Of a stretch of 36,792 nucleotides of DNA, positions 11,109 to 23,137 are shown piece after piece. The DNA is from Basidiobolus heterosporus B8920 (Eukaryota; Basidiobolomycota; Basidiobolomycetes; Basidiobolales; Basidiobolaceae). Below the pieces are notes generated by a model. That model ran no database searches. It was not told where the DNA came from and saw only the letters and a list, made by a program, of their open reading frames with translations. The position numbers and the translations under genes are program-made. The stretch's first letter is position 1; every line of letters begins with the position of its first letter. The stretch is taken from the NCBI GenBank assembly GCA_000697455.1, contig JNET01029177.1, positions 1 through 36,792 on the forward strand, given 5' to 3'.

Positions 11109-11825
11109 TTAATGATTCAGAATTGACTGAATGCTCATCAGAGACCTGCTCTTTTGACGTGGGAATGAAGTAGTTTTGAATGGTGGGTTTAGTATGTTGC
11201 CAAATTGGGATGGAAAAGAGATGGGCGGTAAGAGAACGGGATCATACCCTCGAAGCTCAGGCGTGGCCGGGGTGGAGGACTCACTATCCGTGGTAGTGCT
11301 TCCATTGCAGTTCATCCAGCTAGGTTCCTCGACGCTGAAGAAGTCCCTAGGGTATACCATGGATGAGGTGCGTTGACTGGTGAGCAATTCGGACATTCTA
11401 CGGGATGGAGCAGTCGTGGTATCTGATGTAAGCACAGAAGAGTTGCGGAGTGGGTAAGGATCCTGAAATTTTACACGTTGAGTCCTCATGGTCGACAGAA
11501 CCTTACAACGGGTATGATTCTTATCATGGACTTTGGTATGACGTGTGAGCTCATCCGACCGAGAGAAGCTACGCGAGCAATCAGAAAAAGTACACTGATA
11601 TGGCTTTTCCCCAGTGTGAGTGCGAATATGTCGTTTAAGATGCTCTGACCTATTGAAGCGTTTGCTACATAAGGGACAGATATGCTTGCGAACTGAAGGG
11701 CCAGAGATCTTAGACTTGTCAACCACCTGGGTTGGCATAATTTGAGGAAACACCCGAAAAGTGAATTGTTGATCTTTACAAAATTTTTGCATTGTAAGAT
11801 TGCTGAGAGGACGCTTTGTCAGCAA
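11109..11825 (-). CDS. C2H2 zinc-finger transcription factor, two fingers, Mig1/CreA- or Msn2-like, 238 aa
   Basis: This is an intronless gene with two adjacent C2H2 fingers at about residues 48-102, joined by the classical THTGEKPY linker. Finger 1 is C-x2-C-x12-H-x3-H with helix RSEHLKR; finger 2 is C-x4-C-x12-H-x3-H with helix RSDELTR. The finger-2 form (C-x4-C, RSDELTRH) is as in Mig1/CreA and Egr-type factors, while RSEHLKR is as in finger 1 of Msn2. By the standard recognition rules the pair should read a GCGGGG-like core, close to the Mig1/CreA site (inference). The remaining 130 residues are Ser/Thr/Pro-rich and probably regulatory, with a basic C-terminus (PRQKSRSLM). A TATAAAAG box lies 61 bp upstream of the ATG. 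Likely a nutrient or stress regulator; the exact orthologue is not settled. Confidence 0.85.
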   Translation of the reverse strand: MLTKRPLSNLTMQKFCKDQQFTFRVFPQIMPTQVVDKSKISGPSVRKHICPLCSKRFNRSEHLKRHIRTHTGEKPYQCTFSDCSRSFSRSDELTRHTKVHDKNHTRCKVLSTMRTQRVKFQDPYPLRNSSVLTSDTTTAPSRRMSELLTSQRTSSMVYPRDFFSVEEPSWMNCNGSTTTDSESSTPATPELRGYDPVLLPPISFPSQFGNILNPPFKTTSFPRQKSRSLMSIQSILNH

Positions 11826-13128
11826 AGAGAGTTCCTAGAGGTTCTTTAAAAGAGTTTGGTGAATGATTTCCATCTAAACTCCTGACTTTTATAGATTTGA
11901 GATGAACGCGTGCACTCCCAACCTGGTATAATCCTTGCCCAATCTCCTTGATCAACCACTTTTTAAGTAATAAAATTAATGAATTCTCCACCGGAATCTA
12001 ATCAAGGAGGAATCTTAGAGGGCCAAGAAATGAAGTCCAGAATGAATCACCGGAAACGATGAGATTATTCCGTGATTCTAAGCGTATTTTTGGGACACTT
12101 TCCAACCACCTTCAGTTAATTTACCTACTGGTATCTAATAGGTGAATTGACATGAATTTGAAACCACCTCAAAAAATACTTCCAGTTGATTATTACCGAT
12201 TGTGATCAGTACACACAGGTATGTTTCCTGGTAGCGTTGATTGTACCTTGAGTGTTGGTGTGAGCATTGATTTACATCAATTGGCAATCACAAATGTCGA
12301 TTAATGAAACAATGAGGGGGTTAACATCCAATTGTCAAGCTACCCCGCATTAAGAGTAATCGAAATAGTTACCTGGTGACATATTTACCATCACCTGAAA
12401 TACTTTGTTATTCTTTTCTCGCATCATCCGTATCACCAATTGGTGTGACCGCTGATCACACGACAAATTGGGGGATTGGTCGAGTTTTAAACTGATTTAA
12501 TCGAACCATGCTCTCTGCTGCATTGATCACTTGGTAATTTTCCGTTCACTACAAAAATATTCAAGTCACAAATTGTTCGTGAACATGACCAATTAGTCAT
12601 TTCAGATAGATTCTAATTTTCGATCTTACGATGTCACCGCCTTAGAACAATCCATTCTCACTCTCCTCTGATAACTAACTTTAAAGGATGTTCAATTTCA
12701 GCCAACAGGCTACGATAACTCAATTACCAAAACAATGGTTTCATCGTTATCTGGGTTATACCCTAGAGTTGATCATCGAGAAATTCATGCATATTAATGA
12801 AAGCCCAAATGCGATCATTCATATTCGATGAAGACTCCATTTATTAAATACCTCTTACAAAAAATCTGGCGATCACACCGCTGCAACCACTGCTTGAATC
12901 GTTCCGAGGAGGTTAACTTCTATTATAAATGATTTCCCTTTATAATCAAAAGAGAACGAGTAGTCTTCATATGTAGAACATGAAAAGGAGAGAGTAGGAA
13001 GGATTTGTATGAGGAGAAAAATGTACAATGAAAGGGGCAATTCAATCGATTTTAACTTAAGGCCACCACAAAGTTCTAATAATACAAAAGAAAAGATTTG
13101 GAATGGACGAGGGAGTGAGGCGGGGGTA
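11826..13128. promoter_or_regulatory. Long complex upstream region of the C2H2 gene
   Basis: This is 1.3 kb between the C2H2 start codon and the 3' end of the adenylate cyclase gene, the longest intergenic stretch here. It contains a TATA box next to the C2H2 gene, several CCAAT or CAATT boxes (about 12280, 12330, 12437, 12588), a perfect 12-bp palindrome CACCAATTGGTG (12434-12445) followed by TGTGA-N7-TCACA (12444-12460), and a CCCCGC (reverse GCGGGG) at 12343-12348. No gene is supported. The length and motif density suit a heavily regulated transcription-factor promoter (inference). Confidence 0.5.
11886..11893 (-). promoter_or_regulatory. TATA box of the C2H2 gene
   Basis: TATAAAAG on the minus strand, 61 bp upstream of the ATG at 11825. 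Confidence 0.6.
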
Positions 13129-16100
13129 CTACAGTGGCGATGGCAATCTGGCCTCATCAGACGTATTGTTAAAATTCGATGTAGGAAGGATTGATGATTG
13201 ATACGCTCTAAGTATGTTTTTGAGCTGCTCCAAATCCAACTGGCTGAGGCTATCCTGGTGATTCCCTAAGACCTCATCAATGATAGCGGCAACCGGGCGA
13301 ATCTTTTCCAGGTAGATAGTAGAGTAGGCGTTTTCAATTCTGGTGATTAAGCTCTCCATGATTTTCAATAGTTCTTGGTCGTCGGCGTTATCTTGGATGT
13401 GCGAGGCCAGAAGGCCGTTCAAGTAATAAAGCTTAGAGGTTCTACGATTCGATAGGATCATACTATCTGCAGCAATTCGCTCCAAGCGAAGGCAAATATA
13501 GCCCAGAGAACGTACTAGACTAGGGTCAATGGTCTGTGCTACGTTTGGTTCGTATATTTGCACCGTAGGGTTTTGCGATTTTTTCCAAAAGTCGATACGA
13601 CCAGCCAAGATTTTGGGGAAAATCATGGACAACATTTCGGGATTTTCCAAACCTTTCAGCTTTTGCTCACCAACCTCGACTATCAAGATCCCAAGCCTCT
13701 GTAAGGCCATTTCATCACTAGCTAAATCTGGATCCATTGATTTCTCGGAATGATCTTCCAAGAATGTATCATCTTTCTCCATTACCTCCTTGATCGCTGA
13801 CACCACATCAGAGCTAACAAAGATTTGTCCACCATCCGCACAATTACAGATACGTGCTGCCCGGTTGACCATAGGCCCGAAATAGTCCATACGCTGAGTA
13901 ATTGGATCCGCCTCACAAACAGGCATGCCCCAATGGATCCCCATTCTAACCGAAAGGCCACGATATAGTAGTTCGTTGGTGAGTCCCGGTGCGAAGATCT
14001 CTCTTCCATCCTCACACTCCAATATCGTTTGAGGCCAGTCTGCCTGCAACAATTGTATCTGGACATTGAGACACCAGAACAAAGCAGAGGTAACTGTGGG
14101 AAAGGAGACCATGAAAGCGTCACCTTCGGTTTTCACTTCGTATCCACCAATGTTTCGCAGCAATCGTCTCATGATTAAATTGTGCATTCCAATGGCTGAC
14201 TGCATGGCCTCGGGCATGGTTTCCCATAGAAATGTGGAGTTTTTGATGTCGGTAAAAACAAGGGCGACTTGACCGACGGGCGGTTGGACTTCTCTTCCTA
14301 AACGAGCTAGAGTCTAACATTCAATGATAAGATGAATCCTTTAGAAAATGCGAGCAAAAGAGACAAGTCAATCAATTCACAAACCGAATCTCCCGGTAGT
14401 TCTTCCTTTCCACGTCTGTTCTTTTTAAATCCTTGATTCGTCTCTTCCTCATCATCAGCAAACCCAAACAAACCACCTCCAGTGGTGTGATTGTAATAGC
14501 GGTTTCCAGATTTCGACTTTTTCTTGAATAAATCTCTCACTCCGATCACCATCACCACGATATTGACCTTCGCTCCATAGGCTATAGCAAAGTCCCGAAG
14601 CTTTTGGGCCGCAACCAATAAATCATTCCGAGATGTACGGGCAATGTCAACCGCCGTTTGGTAGGACATGTAATCCCAAAGTCCTTTGCTTGCCATGATG
14701 ATGAACTCGTCTTGTTCAGACAACTGGATCTTCTCGATGGACGGATTAGCGTTCATCGCAGGAAGGAAGGGGAAGAAACCAAATCCCCTGGAAACATCCA
14801 GTTTTCCTCCAATGAGTCCATCTGAAGAGATATACCCCGCTGCATCACGAACACGGTCGATTTCGTCCGGATTCCAAGGGATGTGTTTCATCGAGATCAG
14901 TCGGGCCCTGCCACCACGTGATATAACAGCAAGCGTATCTCCGACATTGGCCATGTACAAAGTATGATCATTGATGTAAGCCACCACAGCAGTGGCTCCT
15001 CCTCTTCTTCCTTCGCTGATAGCGATTGCTCCTAGCTCTTTCTCAAGGCTAAGAAAAGTACGACGCAATGCATTCTCGATCATGTCATCTCCCGGGAGTT
15101 TCTTCAGCTCGGTATCGAAATGGAAAGCAAACCAGTCATTCAAGTATTGGGAGAATTTCCCTCCTCCTTCTTGGATATTTCTTGCATCGAATAGCCCAAA
15201 GAGAAACTCTTTATCCGAACCTCTGAACCTAGGGACTGCCAGATCCCATGCGGACAACCGACCACAAGTCCCTAGACTATCCGCCATACCGTAGCCCATG
15301 CGATTCGCCTCCGAAGTGGAGGTTCGAATACGACGAGACATGGTCTCCTCGGGGACACCGACCATCAGAGTAACATCCATCAATCCCAGAACCCTCAAGT
15401 CCGTGAGTGCGCTAAAATCGGTGAGATTTCTCTCGCGATTTCTATCAAACTCGGTAAGATTATTTCGAATTTCCAGTCGCTTGTTTCCCGACAGGTTGAG
15501 GTATTTCAACTCCAGGTTATAGTTCCTAATCAAGATTCAATTCAATTGAAATGCTGTGTAAATAAATTGACTTTGTAATAAACCTACCAGTTCCAATCGT
15601 AAGGCCAGTTGGTGATGTTGTATTTTAAGTTGTTACTACCAACATCCAAGACCTCCAAGTGTCGAATCTTTCCAAGCTCCGCAGGGAGTGTCTGAAGCTT
15701 GTTCCCGTTTAAGTGGAAGATTCGAAGGTTGCGAAGGCGTTCAATTTCATCGATTGGCAGTGAGCTCAGTTGATTCCCAGAAATGTACAACTCGACCAAG
15801 TTGACTAGATCAAACAACGAATTCGAGGGAATGTCGTATATATCGTTAAACGAGACATTCAATACACGCAATTCTGTGAGAAAGCTAATCGGAAGGAAGA
15901 TCTCGTCGGTCAGTCGGTTGTCTCCCAGATAGAGATTACGGAGGCATAAAGATAGCGGAGGCGGAACATTTTGGATGTTTTGCTCGTTGTTCGCGTCCAA
16001 GTTCAATTGAGTGTCTGCCTCGTTGGGAAGAAGAGATGGCGCCAGGGTAGGATGCGGGAAAGTTTCGAGAATATTGGAGCTGACGTTAAGAGAGGTCAGT

Positions 16101-18763
16101 TTGGAGCACCACCATAGCTGGGTGGGAAGAGACTTTAGATTGTTGTTGTGAACATTAATCAGCTCTAATTGCTGAAGTCGTGCCAAGTCTAAAGGTAGAG
16201 ATGCCAGCTGGTTGTTGATGCAACTGAAATGCTTCAACTTTGAGAGCGAGCAGACAGAGGATGGAATGGAGACAAAGTGATTGTTGTCCATGACTAGGCG
16301 CTCGAGGCTTGTCAACCCCTCGAATAGGTCAGCTGGGATCGTGGCTAACTTACAAGAGGAGAGATTTAAATCGACCAGAGAGTTGGAAACGGAGGATAAT
16401 GTGAATTGGGTAAGATGATTCTTGCATAAATTAATGCTTTCCAGAGACTGGAACTTGGTGTTGATGTTTGATAACGAGTTATAATTGCTCATCAACTTCT
16501 CGAGCTTGGGGAGAGATCCTAGGGCGTCTAGATCAGATATCTTGTTTTGTCGAATATCTAATTCTCTCAAGCTCACTAGCGACTCGATGGCTTTGGGAAG
16601 AGACCCAGATATGCTATTTGAGGCGAGGCAGAGGCGTTCCAAACGCACCAACTTCCCGATCTCATCAGGTATGGATGGGATCTTGTTGATCGACAAGTCT
16701 AGAACAGTCAGACTTATCAGATTACATACAGCCGAGGGAAACGTGGTGAACTTGTTGTTGGACAAATTAAGACACGACAACAAGGTAAGCTCGACGAACT
16801 CGCGAGGAATTGTGCTAATACGGTTGTTGCAGAAATTCAGGTGAGTCAAGTCTTTGGCATAGTGCAGTTGGGCTGATTCGATCTCCTTGATCCGGTTGTT
16901 GGACAAGTTCAGATGAAGTAATTTCGGTGTATGGCGAACACTGCTTGGTACGTATTTATAAGCGTTCCCGCTCAGGTTGATTTCCCGCAAGCTAGTACAG
17001 AGCTGAACAAAGTCGAGTGGTAAATCCAACATGAGATTCCTCGAGATATCCATCGTGTTGATTGTCGAGGTGTGTCGATATAGTAAGATTGGGATCGTCT
17101 GCAGATTTCTCGCATGTAGGTCAACGTGTCGAAAGCTTCCGAGCTCACTCTCTTTCTCCTAGATTCGCAAGAAGAACTTTATGAGTTGGCTGGGCAATGT
17201 TCAATTTTTCACCTTTGACATACCAGATTGATGGTTTGGATACTAGCTAAGCCGAAGGTGAACCGACAAAGATACGTATTGTCTTCGCGTCCTTGATCCT
17301 TCAGTTGATCCTCCGACGTGTACCCGATTTGCTCCAGTAACCGCTTAAAATGATAAATAGGCCGTTCCTGCGGACCAAGAATTCTAACTGAAGTTTTTTC
17401 AATAGTCGGTCAGATAAAGTAGTCATGGAGAAGGTAAACATCTTAATGGGCTACCTAATCCATCACGTTGCATGTACAAATTGTATCTTGAAGCATCCGG
17501 GAGAAAGAACTTTCTGGCAAGTATATTACAAAGCTCTGCGGTAGTTATCTGCACTGGAACAGTGACGGTTCCAAAAGTGCTATCTTCTCGAAAGACACGT
17601 ATACAGAGCTAAAATCCAATCATTGAGGATGGGCTTATGATCCATTCAAAGAACCATGTTATAAAGTGTTACCTGTTCAGTTGGTGTGGGTGGTTTCTCT
17701 TTTTGAACTACTTTCTCAGAAGGATAATCACAATCTTCATCGTCTGACGGTTCCATGCGTTCGGATGTTACGGGCACCACTGACCATGACTGAGGTGCGG
17801 TCCAGACCACCCCTTGTTTAGAGAAGTCAGGCGTAATAGTTGCCTCTACATTATCAGCTTCGGGGGGTTCGATAAAGGAAGCCGTGTGAGAACCATTCTG
17901 AGATTGGGCCAGAGCTTCTGGACTAATAATACCGTCCATGTCAACTGAGAGAAATAAAAATTAGGTTTTCTATTTCGGTTTGATATAAACAGCAAAAGGC
18001 ACTACTTACGTTCAGAACCGCCTCGGATCCCCTCAAACTAAATAAACATTCGAGCCATTAGGTGGATATGAAAAGGGGTAGAAATCAAAAAGCGTCAATT
18101 CATACCGAGCCCAAAGCCTGTTGCTGATTCTTTAAAAAGTCTTTAGACCAATTCTTTTGAGGGCTAAACCGAGACAAGTACTCAGAAGAGTCGTCTACTT
18201 GATTAAGAGTATTAAGAGAAGCGTCTTCTCTCTTGCTGCCTACTAAAACATCCAAATTAAGAGGTGAAATTTGGTTGGTCCAAGAAAAATGAAAGAGTAC
18301 CTTCACTATGCTCATCAAAATCTTTACTTTTTTTTCTTCCAAAGGGAAATAGCTTCCTTTTGATCTTATTCTTCTTGGAAGAGGCTTCATGGTGGTGGGA
18401 TAGACTTGAGAGTGTAATACTTGAGTTACGGAATATCGAGCGTTTGGAGGAACCTTCCAGAGGTGACGAATAAATACTTGCGTTCGGAGTATTTGGAGAA
18501 GAATGATCGTTTTGAGATTCAGTCTGTCTATTATGAAGATCAGCGTGTCTTGTATCTGTTGTGTTGTAATCTAACGAGGGGGGTCGGTGTGAGCCGAAAA
18601 AGAAGGAAAGCAACGAATCTTCTCTGGGTTTTTTTACGCGTTTCTCTGAAGTAGAAATGACTGAAGTAGCCGGTGAAGGAGGTCGATCGTACGGTTCCGA
18701 AGGATTAGTAAAAGGGATCTCATGGTTCGACTTTGAATGATTCACCGTCGAACTTGACGACAT
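13129..18763 (-). CDS. cyr1: Adenylate cyclase (RA, LRR, PP2C-like, class III cyclase), 9 exons, 1704 aa
   Basis: Exons on the minus strand: 18763-18301, 18242-18106, 18037-18010, 17944-17673, 17608-17455, 17387-17224, 17158-15588, 15525-14385, 14313-13129; phases close to 1704 aa, close to S. pombe Cyr1. Order: Ser-rich tail (1-210), WTAPQSWSVV motif, Ras-association domain (about 300-406, ending GREDNTYLCRF), about 20 leucine-rich repeats (about 410-950), PP2C-like domain (about 990-1260) and class III cyclase domain (about 1320-1510). Catalytic residues are seen: Asp1332 in VFTDIKNST, Lys1371 and Asp1375 in EVKTEGDAF, and the MVNRAAR helix with the transition-state Asn and Arg. It makes cAMP for protein kinase A under control of Ras (family knowledge). 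The PP2C-like domain has DARN where active phosphatases have DGHG, so it is probably non-catalytic. One exon is only 28 nt. The start is the first ATG; an upstream exon cannot be excluded. Confidence 0.96.
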
Positions 18764-19810
18764 GTTTTTCCCTTCGACGCAACTGCTCAAGTGAAATAGA
18801 GTGTATTAGAAAAAGCACTAGAATATCGGAAAGAGATAAATATCCGAGATCAATTGCAGAAAATCAATCACTCGATGAAAAGAGCTGTCACCAATGACAC
18901 GAATCTCCGTCTCAAACTTGAAAATGGCGGATGATAAGGTTGATGATCTATTGGAACAGAGGACCACATCAAGGATTCCACAACCACACTCGCATCAACG
19001 TTAACTCAAAACATTCCCAATTAAATAACTTTTGTATTTTTTTACTTCATTCTGTGTTGTGTAAGATGATGAGTGAGTGAATTCTGGGTAATGGGTGATG
19101 GGTGAGGGTGATTGATGGCGATGGATTATTGAACATGGATTTAGGTTTAGGCTTGGGCTTGAGTATGAATGCAAAATGTGAGTGCAAAATGTGAATGCAA
19201 CTTCAGTCTAAACATTGTCAAAGCCATCGAACCCAACGATTCGAAACTCAGATCCGACTCACGAAGAAAAGGCCTCAGCTTCGTCATTGTAGGAAATACA
19301 TGCTGTCGACTACTGAACCGATGCTCTCAAATCAGTAACATGAGCCACTCTATTAGGTAAGCCATACAGTAACCCTTCATTCTCCTTATTTGGTCGAGAC
19401 TCGTATTATCCATCCATCCTCCCTTATATAGCAACTCTCAATGGAGAATATGAAAACCGTGATGCTCTTTTACACCCTTCTACACCCTTTCCCACCTTCT
19501 CCCCATCTTACCCATTCCTTTGATTACTTGTCAATCACGATGATTGGTTGGTTCCGATGATTTTTCTGGCAATGGTGAGCGAATAATATTTATCTATATT
19601 GATATATCGCCCGGTGTAAAAGTTAGTCCTAGGCTTTACCATAAGTAAAGTAAGCGTAACAGAGGATAAATGGAGATGCCTTTATTATTTTACAAAGAGT
19701 GTGAATACACTGTTTCCATTGGGTAACCAAGTATTAATCGTTACACGCTACCAGTAATAATACCAGTGATGGCTAGGGCTGAGGGTTGGATAATATGAAA
19801 TAAACCCCTT
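18764..19810. promoter_or_regulatory. Adenylate cyclase upstream region and AP-3 beta 3' flank
   Basis: About 1.05 kb. It holds the cyclase 5' flank and the AP-3 beta 3' flank. Simple-sequence tracts are visible: TGGGTGATGGGTGAGGGTGA near 19089-19108, the hexamer series TTTAGGTTTAGGCTTGGGC near 19140-19158, a 13-bp duplication of TGCAAAATGTGAG (about 19170-19197) and a pyrimidine-rich tract (about 19470-19515). A 63-codon open frame (19169-19360) covers these repeats and shows no gene-like features. Confidence 0.5.
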
Positions 19811-22780
19811 CTACTTGCGAATTAGATTGCCTTTCTCATCTTGTTCTGACTCTTCGGATGATCCTTCCTCATTCGAATCGTCATCTTCGGATTCATCGCT
19901 CGCTTCCTCACTCGAATTATCATCATCATCATCGTCGTCGTCGTCATCGTCATCTTCATCTTCATCCTCATCGTCCTCTTCCTCAGTCTCATCTATATTG
20001 ACAGAGCATGAATTATCCAATCATATGATCTAGATTACATAGATATCTTACCATCAGCAGTCTCCTCCGAGTCATAGAAAGCATCCAGACTATAATCTTC
20101 CGTGTTCTTGGGTTGAGTAGCACGAGAGGAATCAACCAGATGAGTAGATTCAGGTGAAACGACATCCTGTGAATTAACAGAATATGAATTAGCTAGAGCT
20201 TGGACCATTCAGGAACTTAAGCCCTACCTGGGTATCACGCAGAGAGGGGTCTGGTTGAACAGACGGCCAATCTGGCAAAGATTCGTAACCAAATACAGAT
20301 GAGTCGAAAACCATGGACATGGATCCAATGGTGTACTTATCACGCCCTAATGTATGCAGAATTGAGCTTTAAAAGGATATCTCTTGATTAAGCAATCATC
20401 GATTATACCTGCTAAGGGGTTTTCAGTTACGGGTGCAGGCTTCTCACATAATAGGATCTCTTTGGCGTATTTTCGCAACGAATCACTTTGTTCTGGGTGA
20501 TCCACATCAGCATTATTGGTGATCATCAAAGCTTTAAGGAAACGTGCACGGTCACGAACATCATAATTTAAGTCGTAACGAGCAAGCGTAAACACATATT
20601 TGTACAGCAAATTCATCTTTGGTGTAGTAGGAAGTGTGCACATCAACTTGGCGGCAAGGGTGACAATTTGGAGCTTTACGAATTCATTCTGAAAGCAAGA
20701 AAACATGAATACATTAATCCCCACAGAAAATATCTTAACCTACCTCCTCCACAAATGATTTGGCCCCCTTTCTTAACGTATCAGGAGCGATTTTCTCCAA
20801 ATTATGGCAGTATTGACCAACTAGCCAGAAAATGCTAGCGCGTGCTTCAGGTACCTTGATATTATCCAAGGATTTAACCAGCCGGATGATCATACCGGCA
20901 TTATCATTAGGCCGGCTCTGTAGCAATCGACGAGTAACAACCACCGATTCGGCAACAACCGCATCATTCTGATACGAGATCAGGTTCATCAACCCACGAA
21001 TACAATTGTCAGCAATTTCAGGTATGGTGGTAGCGCATCGACCGATAGCTTGAATGGCCGATTTCACAAACTCCTTATTCGATGATTTCACATAATCTTG
21101 GAGCTCTCTGAGCAAAGTGGAGACGTTGCTCTCATTTGCCAACGAGGTCAGAATCCCCAATTTCAAATTGCGAACAAAACCAGGGTCGGTAGAGCGCACG
21201 AAGAATTGCTGTAGGTAAGGCTCAAAGATTTCCTATAGAAAAGACGCATATAAATGTAAGCTGGCATTTCTTACCGTTAGATTAATTCAATGATACATAC
21301 AGGCTTGGCATGGGCCATTGTTGCGATATTAGTCAATACGACGTATTGAATCTCGGGGTGCGTTCTTAGGAGACGAACCAGTGGCTTCCCAACCTTAAAG
21401 ACCTCCATCGCCGGCGCAGCATGGTAATATAGAGAGCAAACTGCCATAACCACCTTAAATTGAGTTTACTTAGCTTACTACTTCGTTTGATATACCAAGC
21501 AAATACCACCAATCGCTGGAACGCATGTACTTACACCACTGTTGCGACTCTGCATCAAGGGTGCAGAAGATTTCAAAAGGAATTCGAGATCATAATCCAC
21601 AATATCCTCGTGATCCTCCGACTCGGCGGAGTCATCAGAGTAGAACGACGATTCCTTCCTGGTCTTTGGTTTGCTTACTTTGATCTAAAGGAAATAACAT
21701 AGGTAGGTAATGATGAATCTACCTGTAACAGAATTAATGCTAACTTCTGATTGGAATACATACATAGCGGTTGGGATCAAGAAAATGAGCTCTAAGATAA
21801 CCAAAGGGTTAATGAGGGTTTACAGTCACAACGGCATAGGCAACATCCATTTTACCTAGCGTAACGAAGAAGAAGACGAAGTATGGCAATCTGGCCCCAT
21901 TCATCAGTATCTATTAGCATGTAACATAATTTGCGGTAGTGCTTGTGAATAAGATCGAATCTTTCAGGACACAATTCGTTAAACGCCATGATAACACTGC
22001 CGATTACGAATGCAGACTTGTCTTTCAACAATATCTCCAAGATTTCGATTAAATTTTCTTTTTGCGAAGGGTCCAAACTAAACTCATAGGCAATTAGTAC
22101 ATCATCAAACAGAAAACGGTTGGTTGATAGAAGAAAACCTGTAGCATTTGGGGATGGCGTGGGCAGCAGTCTTTCTAACGTAAGCAGATAAATCTGTAAC
22201 ACATTTCTTTATAGCCAACATGACGATTGGGCTAATCACTGGCACTCGAATACCGGACATGACCCGCAAGGCCATTGCACGAATGACTTGGTTTTGATCG
22301 CTAAGATCTTTTTGGAAGGTGTTTACAGAAAGCAGCGCCAAGTCAGGCTCCTGTTCCGCATATCTGAGAAGATAAATATAAACAAGTTTTCGAACTTCCA
22401 AATTACTAGAGGCCACGTTTTTCACGACGTCAGGAAAAAACTCCGATACATCTCGGCCTTTAGATATCATCTGTAGAGTAACCAGAAGATTAGCGAGACC
22501 TGGTCTGAGTTAAATAAAAAAGAAAAGGGATTGGCTGGATGGTACATACTGCGATAAGTCTTTTCAAACCATCCAATTTCTCTCGGTCATTGCCTGAATC
22601 GAGATTCTTGTGAATCTCACGAAGTTTTGTTTCCGAGGTATCAAAAAAATGCGCAGACGAGTCGAAACCGAACTCTCGGGCGTTCTCTACTATTCCCTCG
22701 GAGACCTTTTTGGAGATCTTGGCTGCGCTTTGTGCGAAAGCTGCCGCTTTGCTGAGATACTCGGCCATAGTATTCTCCAT
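19811..22780 (-). CDS. apl6: AP-3 adaptor complex beta subunit, 11 exons, 766 aa
   Basis: Exons on the minus strand: 22780-22550, 22470-22139, 22077-21856, 21791-21764, 21684-21535, 21453-21301, 21232-20744, 20688-20409, 20346-20228, 20166-20052, 19992-19811; phases close to 766 aa, in the range of fungal beta3 subunits. Adaptin trunk motifs are clear: [94 protein letters not shown] and FFVRSTDP. This last block, with the acidic-serine hinge, distinguishes AP-3 beta from AP-1/2 beta. AP-3 carries cargo such as alkaline phosphatase and vacuolar SNAREs from Golgi to vacuole (family knowledge). The C-terminus is extremely acidic, with a run of Asp residues (trinucleotide repeat), and ends there, so no ear domain is present. 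One exon is 28 nt. Confidence 0.93.
19917..19985. repeat. Trinucleotide repeat coding poly-Asp/Glu
   Basis: Consecutive TCA/TCG/TCT units on the plus strand encode a run of Asp with interspersed Glu in the AP-3 beta hinge on the minus strand. It is an interrupted GAY microsatellite, probably length-variable. Confidence 0.8.
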
Positions 22781-23137
22781 TCTAAAGTGACAAGAAATTT
22801 GGTGGAAAGCAGTTCTAATGTGATATCCATACCATGACTGTAGTCATGAGCATTTCTGATTCAACCTGATCTCATGTTTTGACGTCATTTTCAGATATAG
22901 ATGTAACTTGCAATATTTAAATTTGATTTTAATCATTTTAATTAGCATTGATTGTGATTTCGAACATAATCAGCAGGTCAACAGATATGAGGGAGAAAAT
23001 TGGATTTTATATGATAGGAAATGAAGGGAAGTGGAGGGAAATAAAAACAATGAAATGATAATACATGGGAATGATGTTCTAAATAGTTACAAAAACAATG
23101 AAATTAATGAAGTAGAAAAGGGGATTTCCTAAAGGTA
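22781..23137. other. Intergenic: AP-3 beta promoter and UAP1 3' end
   Basis: These 357 bp are AT-rich. The left part must hold the AP-3 beta promoter and the right part the pyrophosphorylase 3' untranslated region. I see no distinct element. Confidence 0.5.
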
